DNA from: Piper betle
Taxonomy: Eukaryota; Streptophyta; Magnoliopsida; Piperales; Piperaceae
Length of the DNA: 64,000 nt
Assembly: GCA_033002965.1 (NCBI GenBank)
Contig: JAURVB010013159.1
Span: 1-64,000, forward strand
Direction of reading: 5' to 3'
This document shows, piece by piece, positions 23,732-35,827 of the stretch. Within the stretch, counting starts at the first letter, position 1. Each line of letters begins with the position of its first letter. A model generated the notes under the pieces. The model made no database searches. It had not been told where the DNA came from and saw nothing but the letters and a program-made list of their open reading frames with translations. Position numbers and translations under genes: made by a program.

Positions 23732-25375
23732 ATGTTTAAGAACCGTTTACATGCTGCAATCGCCGGCACGACGGAGACGGCGGCGGCGGCGGCGGCGACG
23801 CTGTCGTTCTTAATTACCAGCTCCACCACCATCACCCACACCGCCGCCGCCCACGGCCTCATGATTCGCACCGGCCTCGACCGAGACACCAGCCTCCTCT
23901 CCCACCTCCTCACCGCCGCCGTCTCCCTCGGCCACCACCGCTACTCCGCCGCGCTCCTCTCCTCCCACTCCCCGCCCCACCTCCCCCTCTACAACGCCGC
24001 CATCAGAGCCTCCACCAGCTCCGGCAGCCCACGCAGCGCCGTCCCGCTCTACCGTACCCTCCGCCTCGCCGGCCTCCGGCCCGACCGCTACACCTTCCCC
24101 TTCGTGTTGAAAGCGTTAAGCAGGATTCCATCGGCGTTGTTCGCCGGTAAGCAGGTGCATGGGCAGATCATTGGCGTCGGGTTTGCTAGCGATGCTCGTG
24201 CGGCGACTGGTTTGATTCAGTTCTATTCGGGTTTGGGGTGTTTGGTCGATGCGCGGAAGCTGTTTGATGAAATGCCGGAGAGAGACGTGATTGCTTGGAA
24301 TGCCATGGTTGCTGGATATGCCAAAGTTGGTGATATGGGGAAAGCGCTCGTCTTGTTTGATATGATGTTTGAGAGAAATGTGATCACTTGGACGTCTATG
24401 ATATCTGGTTATGTGCAGGTGAATCGGCCTGATGAAGCGATTGCGATGTTTCAGAAAATGCAGGCTGCTAATGTTCGACCTGATGAGATTGCCATGTTGG
24501 CCGCATTGTCGGCTTGTGCAGATTTGGGTGCGCTTGAGCTCGGACAGTGGATCCATAACTACGTGGATACGCGCGGGTTGCATAAGATTGTTCCCCTAGG
24601 CAATGCGCTGATTGATATGTATGCAAAATCTGGTCGTATTGAGAAGGCTCTTGATGTATTTGAAAGCATGGAATGCAAAAGTGTTATAACTTGGACTACC
24701 ATGATAGCTTCGCTGGCTTTCCATGGCCTTGGTTTTGAAGCTCTGGGAATTTTCTCCCGCATGGAGAGAACTGAGGTCAAACCAAACGCCACCACTTTTA
24801 TTGCCATCTTGTCGGCTTGTAGCCATGTCCGGTTGGTCGATGATGGTTGGAGGTACTTTGACATCATGTCGTCCAAGTATGGCATCAAACCTGGGATAGA
24901 ACATTATGGATGCATGGCTGATCTGCTTGGACGTGCTGGTCACCTGAGAGAAGCACAAAACCTCGTCGATGAGATGCCTTTCGAAGCTAATGGGGCGATA
25001 TGGGGATCTTTACTTGCTGCTGCGAGGATTTATGGTGATATGGATCTTGGTGAGCGTGCTTTGAGGCATCTAATTGAGTTGGAGCCCTGGAACAGTGGGA
25101 ACTATGCACTTCTATCGAACATTTATGCGACCAAAGGGAAGTGGAATGATGTTGGTAAGGTGAGGAAATTGATGAGAGATAGGGGTCTGAGAAAGTCTCC
25201 CGGTGGAAGTTCAATTGAAGTGAACCACATGGTACATAATTTCACCGCAGGCGATACTTCGCATCCACAACACGATAAAATATGTCATATCCTGTGTGAA
25301 ATAAATGAACAGCTGAAGGTGGATGGGTACATGCCACTGATAAGCAAAGAAATTGTTGATCACGATGAGAGCTAA
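23732..25375 (+). CDS. Pentatricopeptide repeat protein, PLS class with E/E+ extension
   Basis: The 547-residue, intronless frame reads as a PLS-type PPR protein. Such proteins bind organellar RNA and often specify C-to-U editing sites. The N-terminus is alanine-rich and basic, fitting an organelle leader. Repeat signatures follow from about residue 85: YNAAIRASTSSGSPRSAVPL, VIAWNAMVAGYAKVGDMGKA, VITWTSMISGYVQVNRPDEA, LGNALIDMYAKSGRIEKALD, ITWTTMIASLAFHGLGFEAL, and HYGCMADLLGRAGHLREAQN. An E domain follows (GAIWGSLLAAARIYGDMDLG, YALLSNIYATKGKWNDVGKV) and an E+ tail (GGSSIEVNHMVHNFTAGDTS, HPQHDKI). There is no DYW domain, so any deaminase would act in trans. It resembles Arabidopsis At5g56310. 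GC content is very high in the first 400 bases and falls later. A GGC run gives a poly-Ala tract near residue 20. No frame break is seen. Confidence 0.93.
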   Translation: MFKNRLHAAIAGTTETAAAAAATLSFLITSSTTITHTAAAHGLMIRTGLDRDTSLLSHLLTAAVSLGHHRYSAALLSSHSPPHLPLYNAAIRASTSSGSPRSAVPLYRTLRLAGLRPDRYTFPFVLKALSRIPSALFAGKQVHGQIIGVGFASDARAATGLIQFYSGLGCLVDARKLFDEMPERDVIAWNAMVAGYAKVGDMGKALVLFDMMFERNVITWTSMISGYVQVNRPDEAIAMFQKMQAANVRPDEIAMLAALSACADLGALELGQWIHNYVDTRGLHKIVPLGNALIDMYAKSGRIEKALDVFESMECKSVITWTTMIASLAFHGLGFEALGIFSRMERTEVKPNATTFIAILSACSHVRLVDDGWRYFDIMSSKYGIKPGIEHYGCMADLLGRAGHLREAQNLVDEMPFEANGAIWGSLLAAARIYGDMDLGERALRHLIELEPWNSGNYALLSNIYATKGKWNDVGKVRKLMRDRGLRKSPGGSSIEVNHMVHNFTAGDTSHPQHDKICHILCEINEQLKVDGYMPLISKEIVDHDES

Positions 25376-25385
25376 TTATGTGATG

Positions 25386-25620
25386 CACTTCTTGATTTCC
25401 TGATTAACAGTCTGTTGAGCTAACCAGTGCTGCTGATTTTGGTACATATCTGAGATTGGCAGGAAAGGGTGCACCAGAGGCTATATGTATGAGACCTTAT
25501 TATGTAATACACTTCTTGATTTCCTGATTAACAGTCTGTTGAGCTAACCAGTGATGCTGATTTTTATAAATATCTGAGACTGGCAGGAAAGGGTGCACCA
25601 GAGGCTATATGTATGTGTCA
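25386..25620 (+). repeat. 124-bp tandem duplication after the PPR stop
   Basis: Two units in direct orientation, period 124 bases: CACTTCTTGATTTCCTGATT starts at 25386 and again at 25510, and GCTATATGTATG recurs at 25480 and 25604. A handful of mismatches separate them. They lie in the probable 3' UTR of the PPR gene. Confidence 0.85.
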
Positions 25621-26194
25621 ATTGTGTTCACAGAAGGGAAAGAAAACTACTTTGAATGGTTGCAAGATATACAGACGTGAAGAATGTTTCACACATACTT
25701 CCTAGGGAATTATATGTGCCTATGGTGTACACCGAAGGAAATGCACAATACTCCATGTGACGGAAGGATATATAGAAATCTGAAGAACATTCAACATTCC
25801 CCATAAAGAGCAATGATGTTGTGCTTTTATATGAAAACAATACTTGAGAGAGCAGGCCATGGGGAGTCTTGTGTTTGAGGAGAGGTACATAATTAATAAG
25901 AGCTGCTTATCTTTGATGCATATATATAAGACTGGCAAAAAGTGATGCAGGGGACAGTTGTATGTGGCAATGTGTACTCCTATTGGAAAGCAAGTTACTC
26001 TAAATTGGTGCAGAATTTCTGGAACTGCAAACTTTTCAAGTTTTTTTAAGTGTCAAGACAGATTTTGAGAATAAGTCTATGGAGGAAGATTTGTCCAAAG
26101 TTCAAGTTTATGAAATAACTACTCCTGAGGTTTACTAGGAGTTTTCAGTGGCAGATAAATGGCATCTGAAAGTTTATGAACTATTTGGTGGAAG

Positions 26195-26300
26195 AGCTAC
26201 TTGAATTGTGACCACTGTTGCTGTATGACCTAATGCCTCGTGAAGACTTGGCACTCTGGAAAGCCCTAGTTAGTGGATATGCCAGGGTGAGTGATATGGA
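26195..26300 (+). pseudogene. Relic of a second PPR gene
   Basis: From about 26217 the plus strand reads LYDLMPREDLALWKALVSGY followed by ARVSDME. This is a clear PPR repeat of the form LFDEMPERDVVSWNALISGY. Stops lie just upstream and no long frame surrounds it. It is close to, but not identical with, the repeats of the 23732-25375 gene, so it is either a diverged tandem copy or a duplicated piece. The rest of 25620-26600 shows no other recognisable coding remnant. Confidence 0.6.
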
Positions 26301-26601
26301 GTTTATTACATGCAAATTAAAATTCAAATCATATTTTATGGAGTCGATATGTGCATCAGTATCCATGCTGTAGTTGATAATGGAAGAGCATGATTTCTGT
26401 GCATGATAAATTATTCCACAGGTAACTATGTTTTTCTATAATTTGTAAATTATTTTCAAGGTTCTGGTTGGATTCATCAAAATTTTGTTGTGCTTTTGAC
26501 GAAAATGCAGAGAACAAAGTTTTTTTAATAGAAAAAAGTGTACATCTGTATATGCCATAAATGTATAGATGAATAACATCTAAAAAGTAAGTAAAACTAA
26601 T

Positions 26602-27472
26602 TCACTTTGGTGGCCTAACGAAGCACACTTTTAATGGCAGGGTCATGTGCACAGCACAAGAATGAGATGAGAACAGGTGTTCGTTGTGATCTGCTAGATG
26701 CTTCCAATCACAGATGAGTTCTTGATTTCGGTGTTTGGTAGAATTGCGACAGAGAGACCCATGGGCTATAAAGTAGGGTGCCTCCTCATACCCATTCCAA
26801 GCAGTAACATATGAAGGCCTCAACATGGGCGTATGTTTTAGCAGATGCAAAGAAATAATACGCCACCGATTCCAACGTCGACATTGGCCCTGGTCTTCTA
26901 GCCTCCATATGCTTATCTCCCTTTCAACCTGGTCGATGTATAGAAGGCAGCCCCCGGCCATGCCCAGACCAACTCTGGTCCCCATGCTAAAACTATGAGC
27001 ATGATACAGAAGTGGGGCGACATGATCCGTGGGAGGAATTCTAATCAACTCAAGACGTTCCTCCTCTATATGAAATTCCAACACAACAAGACAACCAGTC
27101 TCCAACTTGGAATCAGAAATAGTCATATTCTTGTGAACAGTACCCAATCGGTATGCATACCCATTCATGCCAACTGTTCTTTGGGCGGTAACCCTTTATT
27201 CGATATATTATTGACTGCTCCAAGCTCCAACCTGCGCTATTCCCTAACCCTTTCCGCAGAAAAAGCATATGCAGTTGTTCCCTTATTGCACTCGAAATAG
27301 ACGACCACTTTGTAGTGAAGGGAGATTCTTGGATCAAAGGCAAGCATTCAGAACAATGGCGAATGAGAGGAGTGGTGCAGGATGGGGAGTTGGTATGTTT
27401 TGTAAGTCAGGGGGTTGCAAACATGATAATCTGATGATCTTGTGTTGTTTTTCTCGTCCAAAGTGTGGCAGG
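26602..27472 (-). pseudogene. F-box protein pseudogene, 3' part
   Basis: This is the C-terminal part of an F-box gene whose 5' part lies at 35828-36182, beyond the chromovirus. Reading on the minus strand from the insertion site, CHTLDEKNNTRSSDYHVCNP and LTYKTYQLPIL continue the F-box-associated domain. A stop and frame changes follow. LAFDPRISLHYKVVVYFECN, then a long frame at 26602-27168 (MNGYAYRLGTVHKN... CLVVLEFHIEEERLELIRIP), complete the domain. Intact relatives are substrate adaptors of SCF ubiquitin ligases. Besides the insertion there are several frameshifts and stops, so this copy is not functional. Confidence 0.75.
27468..27472. repeat. Left target-site duplication GCAGG
   Basis: GCAGG lies immediately before the left LTR and is repeated at 35828-35832 immediately after the right LTR. 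A perfect 5-bp duplication is what a Ty3/gypsy integrase leaves. Confidence 0.93.
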
Positions 27473-29337
27473 TGTCACGGGCCGCTCTCTATGGGACAAA
27501 ATTTTTCGCCCCAACAGCAAACCGCGCGGCGTGTTTCGCCCCCGAAACACCAGCCTCCCTTCAAAGTACGCAACAGAAACCCCACTACACGTGTAGCGGG
27601 ACGATCTCTGCAAGAGACCCGAAGCCACACCCCTGCGCTCCTGCAAGTTACGATGCACGCCGAACACGAATACCGGCACCCAAATTGCCTAGTGCACGAT
27701 ATCGTTCGGTACCGATAGACTATTCTCAAAACGTCCACAATAGCAAACCAAGTAAGTAGTATAAAGCGACTCTGATCGATCACCCAATATCGATCCTTGA
27801 CACCAATCCCCTGATCGGTATCGTAGCAAGTTCCCGGAATCAAGGAACGCCGCTAGTCCCCAAAATCAGACGCCAACACCACAATTACGGAACCCCTGTT
27901 CCAACCTTGAATTAAACACAAAACAAGGATACAGCAATCACCCCTATGATCGCTTACACCATGGACATGCAAACCCCACGGTGTTCAACTCTTCCCCCGA
28001 AGAGCAGCGAGAACTAAGCACCCACGCTCACAATTGTCCTCACGAAATCACAACCCCGAGCAGCCACCCACGACCTACTCGTTTACATGCAAAACCCTCA
28101 ACCAAGTAATGCAAACTAGGTTATGAGAAGAACCACGTCGTACCTCCAAACACAGCACCACGACCAGCAACCCTATGCCGATGAACTCGTGAAGAATCAA
28201 TTCCCGGAATCGATCTGCAGCCCTCCACGAATTTGCTTGTTGAGGTTTCCGTCTTCTCCACAAAACAGATCACGACGCTCCACCAAGACCCCTCTCGGCA
28301 GTTCTTCCTCCTCTCCGTCTCACGTTGTTCAATCCAGCAAATATAAGCGTAATCTTTGTAGAATCTTTTCCCAACAGATTATCTCCAAAGATCCTCCACG
28401 AACCTGGACTTCCTTGACGTCTCAATTCAATCCAGCCCTCGCCATGCTTATCTCTGAATTCAGTTGCAATCTTCTCCAAGATACGATCAAGATATACCCC
28501 ATCTCTATCGTCAAGCAAAAGTCCAGCACACGTCCAACCACCTGGCTCGACCCAAGTCCTCGGCTCGACCAACCAGCAACCTCATGCACGTCCCAGACGC
28601 ACCACCGATAACCCCTGCTACCGATAAACCCTTAGTACCGATCAACTTCATCCATCGATCATGCTGGTGCAGCCAGACCCTCGCTACCGATCATGTGCTC
28701 GCTCACCGCTCGTGCATGCTCGTTAGCCAGGTCTCGGTCACGTAGCGTGATACCGCAACTCGCTACCGCTACCTGCTCGCTACTTGAGTCGCACCGCACG
28801 CTGCACCGGTGTCTCGGCAGTGCTCGCTAGGCCTCGGTCATGGCTCGATCAAAATCCCGCTAGCGCCCCACGCTCGCGCACGCTGCACCGCTGTGTCGGC
28901 AGCGCTCGATCACGCTCGCGTCAATGCTCGAGCACGCTGCACCGATGTCTCGGCAGCGCTCGATCACGCTCGCTCCTCGCTCGCGCACGCTAGCGATCGC
29001 ACCCCAGCATCGAACCAGCGCACACCCGGCACTCCGTGATCCGCACGCAGCGATCAACCTCAAGTCCCCGCGCTCGGTTCTCGGCACCAATGCTCGATCA
29101 TGATCGACGCCCAAGTGCTCGGTCACCAGCACCCGTCTCGATCATCTTGAGGTTTATTTGGTCTCCGACCTGACTCATGCTCGGCACTTCGTTACCTGCA
29201 ACTATAACACCGTGTTAGCCTCAACCAGTTGTTTCACCACTCGAATAGCCCCGTGCTACTCGTGTCGGACCCGGCATGCATGGGAACAACTGCCCAATCC
29301 CGCGCACCCGGCACGTCCTCAGACTAAGGCTGTAACA
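27473..29337 (-). repeat. 3' LTR of the chromovirus (left copy)
   Basis: At 1865 bp it is the longer copy. It carries 21 bases near 28965-28990 that the right copy lacks. On the minus strand it starts TGTTACAGCC. The middle (28750-29000) is rich in CTCG-type short repeats. ORFs within it are chance frames. Confidence 0.93.
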
Positions 29338-32300
29338 GCTCACCCCCACCAATGAGATCCGATGTCCTCATCGGAGGGTTAAGTCCTCCCTGGTACTTCT
29401 TGATTCTCCTCTCGAACTGCCACAAGTCCCTTGCTCGTTCCCAGCTAGCTTCACTCCTCGGTTCGCCCTTCCATTTTATCAGATACTCAATCCCGGTGTT
29501 TGGTGCACCTTGCCTATGCGCCAAAATCTTCCCCACCTGCTTCGTATATTGCCGCCGGACAGTAGGTGGAGCTCTCCTTGGACGAGCTCTCCTCGGATCG
29601 ACCACATCCTCATGGAATGGCTTAAGAAAGCTAACATGAAATACTGGGTGAAGTTGATACCTCTCCGGAAGCTTCAACTTGTAGGCCACGCTCCCGATCA
29701 CCTTCTCCACCTCAAAAGGACCGTCATACCGCTGCACTAATCCCCTGTGCACCTCGGTACGTCTGATCTTCTTCCAGATCTGTGGTGTGAGTCTCAGCAT
29801 CACTTTGTCCCCTACGCTGAATGATACCGGCCTCCTCCTCAAGTCGGCATATCTCTTCATTCTGCGTGTTGCTTTGGCTAGTGAATCCACCGCATCCTCA
29901 TACAGCTCCTGCCTGTCTCGGGCGAACCTGTATGCTGCTGGACACTTCACTCCGCGCCCTTGCAAAGCTACCTCCAGTGGTGTAAGAGGCTGGTAGCCTG
30001 TAGCAACCTCGAAAGGACTCAGTCCCGTTGCTGAGGAACGATGCAGATTATAGCAAAACTGCGCCGCATCAAGAAGATCCAACCAGTTCCCCTGGCTGGC
30101 TGTGACGAAATGCCTCAAATACTCCTCGAGTAGAGCATTCGTCCTCTCAGTCTGCCCGTCAGACTGAGGATGATTAGCTGTAGAGAAGTTCAGCTTACTC
30201 CCTAGTAAACCAAACAGGCACGTCCAGAATCTCCCTGTGAACCTGGCGTCTCGATCACTCACTATATCTGCCGGTACTCCAAAGTACTTGACCACGTTCC
30301 TAAAGAACAGTTCAGCAGTCTTCTCGGCTGAGCATTTCTGTGGAGCTGCTGTAACTACGGCATACTTTGAGAATCGATCTACGACCACCATCACCGACGA
30401 CATTCCCCTCACCTTGGGGAATCCGGACACAAAGTCCATCGAAACCGAACTCCACGGCCTCGTTGGTGTAGGTAGAGGCTGCAGCAAGCCTGCCTCTAGT
30501 CGTCTCTCCACCTTGTTTTGCTGGCAAACTAAGCAAGACCTGACGAAAGCTTCGATATCAGCCTTCATTCCCGGCCAATAATACGCCCTGGTCATTAGAG
30601 CGTACATCCTGTCTCTCCCAGGATGTCCTGCCCACTGGGTGTCGTGGGACTCCTCCATTAGCTTTCGCCGTAGTCTACCCGTAGGGATATAAAGCCGACC
30701 CCCACTGGCGTAAACCACTCCATCTTCAGTCCAATATTTTCGAATCAGCCCCTCACTGATCCTGTCGACCAGCTTCTTGTACTCTGGGTCGTCTCTTGCT
30801 AACTCCCGGACTTGCCCCATTATCTCAGTCTGAATTCCTGATATAGCTGCCACCACCTCCATGTTCTTTCGACTCAGGGCATCTGCCACTTGATTCGTCT
30901 TTCCCGGCTGGTGCAACCACTCGAAGTCGTACTCCGCCAGAAACTCTTGCCATCTCGCTTGTCTCGGGGATAGTTTCTTCTGGGTCTTGAAGAAAGTGTT
31001 AGCTACGTTATCCGTGATCACCACGAACTTAGATCCCAGCAAATACACTCGCCACACTCGAAGGCAATGTACCACTGCAAGCATCTCCTTCTCATGCGCT
31101 GAGTACCGCGTCTCAGCGTCCTTCAGCTTCCAACTCTCAAAAGCGATCGGATGCCCATCCTGCTGTAGTACTCCTCCGACTGCCTTGTCTGAAGCGTCTG
31201 TCACCACCTCAAACGGTCGACTAAAGTCCGGCAACTTCAGTATCGGCTCAGAAGATATAGCTGCTTTCAACTCATCAAAAGCTGCTTGGCATGAACCCGT
31301 CCACGCCCATGACTGTCCCTTCCTCAGCAGATCAGTCAACGGTGACACTACATGGTTGTACCCATGTATGAACTTCCGGTAGTAGTTGGCCAAACCTAGG
31401 AAGCTTCTCACCTCTGTCACCTTCGTCGGCTCCGGCCACTCGGCAATGGCTCGGACCTTTGATTCCTCCATGCGCACCGACCCCTGACCAACTTTATGGC
31501 CGAGAAAACTGATTTCCTCTAGGCCGAACTCACACTTCTCCTTCTTCACAAAGAGTTGATGTTCCCTTAGGCGATCCATAACCTGCTTCAGGTGTCCACG
31601 GTGCTCCTCCATGGACTCACTATAAACAACTATGTCGTCCAGATACACAACCACAAACTTGTCGAGATAATCATGAAACACATCATTCATCAAGTTGCAG
31701 AAAGTAGCTGGCGCATTTGTCAACCCAAATGGCATCACAAGGAATTCAAAAGACCCATACCTTGTGACCATAGTTGTTTTTGACACATCCTCCGGCGCAA
31801 TCCGGACTTGCCAGTATCCTGACCTCAGGTCCAGCTTAGTGAAGACCCGCGCTCCACTCAACCTGTCAAACAGATAAGCAATCAAAGGAACTGGGTACTT
31901 GTTCTTGATGGTCACCTTATTCAGTCCCCGGTAGTCGACGCATAGTCTCATCGACCCGTCGTGCTTCTCCTGGAATAGAACTGGCGCCCCATACGGTGCT
32001 GTCGATGGCTGAATTTTCCCCGAATCCAGCAGCTCCCCTAGCTGGATTTTGAGTTCTGTGAGTTCTTTAGGCGACATCCTATATGACGCCTTCGCTGGTG
32101 CTCTTGCCCCTGGCTCCAGCTCGATCCGGTGTTCGATCGTCCTCTTGGGAGGTAACCCGTCTGGCAATTCAGTTGGCATCACATCGGAATAGCCTTCCAA
32201 CAGTTCCAACAGTTCGTCCGGCACCACCACCACGTGATCCGGCTGGACCTCTCTCATCACAGCAAGATAAGTCGAGGCTCCCCGCTTGCACCCCCGAGCC

Positions 32301-33883
32301 ACTTGCATTGCCGACAAGTGCTCGCCACTAAAAGTGCGGGTCTCGACCCCAGAAGGCCTCCCACTGCCACGAACAAAGCTTGCACCCGCCGTGTTCATGA
32401 TCAGTATACCTCCTAGTTGTGGAAAAACTCCCACGCCAGCAGTACTCATAAACGCATTGCCGAGGATCAAACCAAAGTCATCCATCTCGATGACCATGAG
32501 ATCCACTCGGCCCTCGAAGTCTCCCAGGTTCAGTCTGACACTTCTAGCAATGCCATCCACCTGCTTCGCTTGTGAGTTCACAGCCTTGATCTTACTTGTG
32601 TTGGTCCCGGTTTTCAGCCCCAGCTCCGTAGCCATCCCCTTGGAGACAAAACTATGGGTTGCCCCAGTGTCTATCAAGGCTGAAACCTTCCTCCCATTCA
32701 CTACACATGGAACAAACATCAAATCAGCTCCCCCTGAAGCTGCTCTTCTAGCTCTCAACGCCCCGAGTATCTGAAGGGTAGATGCTTGAGCAGAAGGACC
32801 CGCATCCTCCTGGTCATGGTTTGCTTCCGCCACCAAGGCACTGAGCTTGCCCTTGGTCGGACACTCTCGAGCCAGATGCGGACCATTGCATAGAAAGCAC
32901 CCAGACTTCTTCGGATCAGCTACCTTCCTGTCCTGGTTCCCTGCACTGAAGTTCTGAAACTTCTTCTTCGGTCTTCTGGATGGCTTCCTCGCGCCACCCC
33001 GCTGATTGCCCTGACCACCCTGGAGTTTCTTAGTCGGACCCACGTCTGTGTTGCTTGGCCCTGGCCTAATATCCACCAGTGCGTCGGCTGCCACCAAAGC
33101 TGCAGGTAAGTCCTGTACCTTCTGCCTCTTTAGTTCCATCTGCGCCCAAGTCTGCAAACCATTGATAAAGTTGAATAACTTATCATCCTCCGACATATTC
33201 TTGATGTCGAGGAGACAAGAGCTGAAGTCTTTGACGTAATCCCTAACTGTTCCCGTCTGCCTCAATCGTTGCAATCGAGACCTCGCCAACCAGGTAGTGT
33301 TGGTTGGAGAGAACTGCTCCCGAAGCTCCTTTTTCAGGAACTCCCAAGTCTCAATCCGGTGTCGACCAGCTGCTTCATCCTCTTCGGCGCGACATCTATA
33401 CCATAATTTGGCATCACCGGTCATAAACATACTGGCCATCGAAACCTGGCTATCTTCGGGAACTTTCGCAGCAGTGAAGTATTCCTGCATGTCCCAGATG
33501 AAATTCTCCAGGTCCTTGGCTGACCTGGTCCCCTCAAACTTCTTTGGCTCGGGCACCTTGAGCCTTCCTGGAACGGCTTCTTCTGCTACACGATCAGCAA
33601 TACCCTGCTGAGGCCGCGCTACCCACACTTGTTTGAGCAAAGCCACATCTGCGTGCATTTCCTCAACCGCAGCCCGGAGATCTCCCATCTCCGCCGTCTC
33701 ACCCCGCACCTGGCTGGACTCGGCCCAAGTGGTAAACCGAGTGTTCAAGTCCCACAACCCTTCTGCCAGAGACTGCAATTTGTCGAAGGCGGTATGTCCG
33801 TCTCCATCACTGGTAGGCCCTCCTACCAGCACTTCCAGCCGTGCGACCCTCTCTCTGAGAGCATCAGTGGATCGAGTATCCAT
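29324..33883 (-). CDS. Chromovirus Gag-Pol polyprotein, intact
   Basis: One uninterrupted frame of 1519 residues encodes everything needed for a retrotransposition cycle. Domains in order: a Gag region (about 100-290) with a leading coiled-coil-like segment; a CCHC knuckle [13 protein letters not shown] (329-341, spacing C-x2-C-x3-H-x4-C); aspartic protease IDTGATHSF (404-412); reverse transcriptase with YLDD at 747-750; RNase H with TDAS at 895-898; integrase with a zinc-binding HHCC region (CLVCQQNK near 1117) and DDE residues in SMDFVSGFP (D1150), VSDRDARF (about 1209-1216) and DGQTERTN (E1246); and a chromodomain [18 protein letters not shown] (1465-1482). The stop at 29324-29326 lies just inside the 3' LTR. 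No separate gag stop or frameshift is seen, so Gag and Pol are made as one protein. Confidence 0.97.
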   Translation of the reverse strand: MDTRSTDALRERVARLEVLVGGPTSDGDGHTAFDKLQSLAEGLWDLNTRFTTWAESSQVRGETAEMGDLRAAVEEMHADVALLKQVWVARPQQGIADRVAEEAVPGRLKVPEPKKFEGTRSAKDLENFIWDMQEYFTAAKVPEDSQVSMASMFMTGDAKLWYRCRAEEDEAAGRHRIETWEFLKKELREQFSPTNTTWLARSRLQRLRQTGTVRDYVKDFSSCLLDIKNMSEDDKLFNFINGLQTWAQMELKRQKVQDLPAALVAADALVDIRPGPSNTDVGPTKKLQGGQGNQRGGARKPSRRPKKKFQNFSAGNQDRKVADPKKSGCFLCNGPHLARECPTKGKLSALVAEANHDQEDAGPSAQASTLQILGALRARRAASGGADLMFVPCVVNGRKVSALIDTGATHSFVSKGMATELGLKTGTNTSKIKAVNSQAKQVDGIARSVRLNLGDFEGRVDLMVIEMDDFGLILGNAFMSTAGVGVFPQLGGILIMNTAGASFVRGSGRPSGVETRTFSGEHLSAMQVARGCKRGASTYLAVMREVQPDHVVVVPDELLELLEGYSDVMPTELPDGLPPKRTIEHRIELEPGARAPAKASYRMSPKELTELKIQLGELLDSGKIQPSTAPYGAPVLFQEKHDGSMRLCVDYRGLNKVTIKNKYPVPLIAYLFDRLSGARVFTKLDLRSGYWQVRIAPEDVSKTTMVTRYGSFEFLVMPFGLTNAPATFCNLMNDVFHDYLDKFVVVYLDDIVVYSESMEEHRGHLKQVMDRLREHQLFVKKEKCEFGLEEISFLGHKVGQGSVRMEESKVRAIAEWPEPTKVTEVRSFLGLANYYRKFIHGYNHVVSPLTDLLRKGQSWAWTGSCQAAFDELKAAISSEPILKLPDFSRPFEVVTDASDKAVGGVLQQDGHPIAFESWKLKDAETRYSAHEKEMLAVVHCLRVWRVYLLGSKFVVITDNVANTFFKTQKKLSPRQARWQEFLAEYDFEWLHQPGKTNQVADALSRKNMEVVAAISGIQTEIMGQVRELARDDPEYKKLVDRISEGLIRKYWTEDGVVYASGGRLYIPTGRLRRKLMEESHDTQWAGHPGRDRMYALMTRAYYWPGMKADIEAFVRSCLVCQQNKVERRLEAGLLQPLPTPTRPWSSVSMDFVSGFPKVRGMSSVMVVVDRFSKYAVVTAAPQKCSAEKTAELFFRNVVKYFGVPADIVSDRDARFTGRFWTCLFGLLGSKLNFSTANHPQSDGQTERTNALLEEYLRHFVTASQGNWLDLLDAAQFCYNLHRSSATGLSPFEVATGYQPLTPLEVALQGRGVKCPAAYRFARDRQELYEDAVDSLAKATRRMKRYADLRRRPVSFSVGDKVMLRLTPQIWKKIRRTEVHRGLVQRYDGPFEVEKVIGSVAYKLKLPERYQLHPVFHVSFLKPFHEDVVDPRRARPRRAPPTVRRQYTKQVGKILAHRQGAPNTGIEYLIKWKGEPRSEASWERARDLWQFERRIKKYQGGLNPPMRTSDLIGGGELLQP
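29338..29352 (-). other. Polypurine tract
   Basis: The minus strand reads GGTGGGGGTGAGC directly before the 3' LTR (TGTTACAGCC). This is the expected site and composition for plus-strand priming. Confidence 0.8.
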
Positions 33884-33974
33884 CTCACCGGTAAATGTGG
33901 AGAACCCTCCCCCGAAGGTTATAGTGCAACTTCTTCACAGGATGCTTCGTCAACCAAGTTTTCACCGAAACTCA

Positions 33975-33985
33975 GCTCTGATACC
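33975..33985 (-). other. Primer-binding site, tRNA-iMet type
   Basis: The minus strand reads GGTATCAGAGC two bases after the 5' LTR end. It matches eleven bases of the common plant primer site complementary to the 3' end of initiator methionine tRNA. Confidence 0.85.
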
Positions 33986-33987
33986 TC

Positions 33988-35827
33988 TGTCACGGGCCGC
34001 TCTCTATGGGACAAAATTTTTCGCCCCAACAGCAAACCGCGCGGCGTGTTTCGCCCCGAAACACCAGCCTCCCTTCAAAGTACGCAACAGAAACCCCACT
34101 ACACGTGTAGCGGGACGATCTCTGCAAGAGACCCGAAGCCACACCCCTGCGCTCCTGCAAGTTACGATGCACGCCGAACACGAATACCGGCACCCAAATT
34201 GCCTAGTGCACGATATCGTTCGGTACCGATAGACTATTCTCAAAACGTCCACAATAGCAAACCAAGTAAGTAGTATAAAGCGACTCTGATCGATCACCCA
34301 ATATCGATCCTTGACACCAATCCCCTGATCGGTATCGCAGCAAGTTCCCGGAATCAAGGAACGCCGCTAGTCCCCAAAATCAGACGCCAACACCACAATT
34401 ACGGAACCCCTGTTCCAACCTTGAATTAAACACAAAACAAGGATACAGCAATCACCCCTATGATCGCTTACACCATGGACATGCAAACCCCACGGTGTTC
34501 AACTCTTCCCCCGAAGAGCAGCGAGAACTAAGCACCCACGCTCACAATTGTCCTCACGAAATCACAACCCCGAGCAGCCACCCACGACCTACTCGTTTAC
34601 ATGCAAAACCCTCAACCAAGTAATGCAAACTAGGTTATGAGAAGAACCACGTCGTACCTCCAAACACAGCACCACGACCAGCAACCCTATGCCGATGAAC
34701 TCGTGAAGAATCAATTCCCGGAATCGATCTGCAGCCCTCCACGAATTTGCTTGTTGAGGTTTCCGTCTTCTCCACAAAACAGATCACGACGCTCCACCAA
34801 GACCCCTCTCGGCAGTTCTTCCTCCCTCCGTCTCACGTTGTTCAATCCAGCAAATATAAGCGTAATCTTTGTAGAATCTTTTCCCAACAGATTATCTCCA
34901 AAGATCCTCCACGAACCTGGACTTCCTTGACGTCTCAATTCAATCCAGCCCTCGCCATGCTTATCTCTGAATTCAGTTGCAATCTTCTCCAAGATACGAT
35001 CAAGATATACCCCATCTCTATCGTCAAGCAAAAGTCCAGCACACGTCCAACCCCTGGCTCGACCCAAGTCCTCGGCTCGACCAACCAGCAACCTCATGCA
35101 CGTCCCAGACGCACCACCGATAACCCCTACTACCGATAAACCCTTAGTACCGATCAACTTCATCCATCGATCATGCTGGTGCAGCCAGACCCTCGCTACC
35201 GATCATGTGCTCGCTCACCGCTCGTGCATGCTCGTTAGCCAGGTCTCGGTCACGTAGCGTGATACCGCAACTCGCTACCGCTACCTGCTCGCTACTTGAG
35301 TCGCACCGCACGCTGCACCGGTGTCTCGGCAGTGCTCGCTAGGCCTCGGTCATGGCTCGATCAAAATCCCGCTAGCGCCCCACGCTCGCGCACGCTGCAC
35401 CGCTGTGTCGGCAGCGCTCGATCACGCTCGCGTCAATGCTCGAGCACGCTGCACCGATGTCTCGGCAGCGCTCGATCACGCTAGCGATCGCACCCCAGCA
35501 TCGAACCAGCGCACACCCGGCACTCCGTGATCCGCACGCAGCGATCAACCTCAAGTCCCCGCGCTCGGTTCTCGGCACCAATCCTCGATCATGATCGACG
35601 CCCAAGTGCTCGGTCACCAGCACCCGTCTCGATCATCTTGAGGTTTATTTGGTCTCCGACCTGACTTATGCTCGGCACTTCGTTACCTGCAACTATAACA
35701 CCGTGTTAGCCTCAACCAGTTGTTTCACCACTCGAATAGCCCCGTGCTACTCGTGTCGGACCCGGCATGCATGGGAACAACTGCCCAATCCCGCGCACCC
35801 GGCACGTCCTAGACTAAGGCTGTAACA
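33988..35827 (-). repeat. 5' LTR of the chromovirus (right copy)
   Basis: At 1840 bp it is nearly identical to the left LTR. Visible differences include one C fewer in the run near 34053, GCAGCAAG for GTAGCAAG near 34338, CTACTACC for CTGCTACC near 35128, loss of 21 bases near 35480, and one C fewer near 35810. Confidence 0.93.

Larger units (their letters stand above)
27473..35827 (-). mobile_element. Complete Ty3/gypsy chromovirus inside an F-box gene
   Basis: The 8355-bp element lies on the minus strand. It has two LTRs (27473-29337 and 33988-35827), a primer site at 33975-33985, a purine tract at 29338-29352 and one frame for the whole Gag-Pol polyprotein with a C-terminal chromodomain. 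The LTRs run TGTTACAGCC...CCGTGACA on the minus strand. By eye they differ by about five substitutions and about six short indels, the largest 21 bases, so insertion is recent. Chromodomain, zinc-knuckle spacing and RNase H wording suggest the Galadriel-like clade, but that placement is tentative. Nothing in the element looks broken. Confidence 0.95.

Noticed and set aside
26995..27300. Plus-strand frame of 101 codons
   Set aside because: Antisense of the F-box-associated domain of the pseudogene.
27442..29132. Frames of 60-160 codons inside the LTRs, present twice
   Set aside because: They recur because the LTRs are duplicated (also 33.9-35.6 kb); composition follows CTCG-rich repeats and no motif is seen.
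30237..33611. Plus-strand frames opposite the chromovirus polyprotein
   Set aside because: They are shadows of the strongly coding minus strand.
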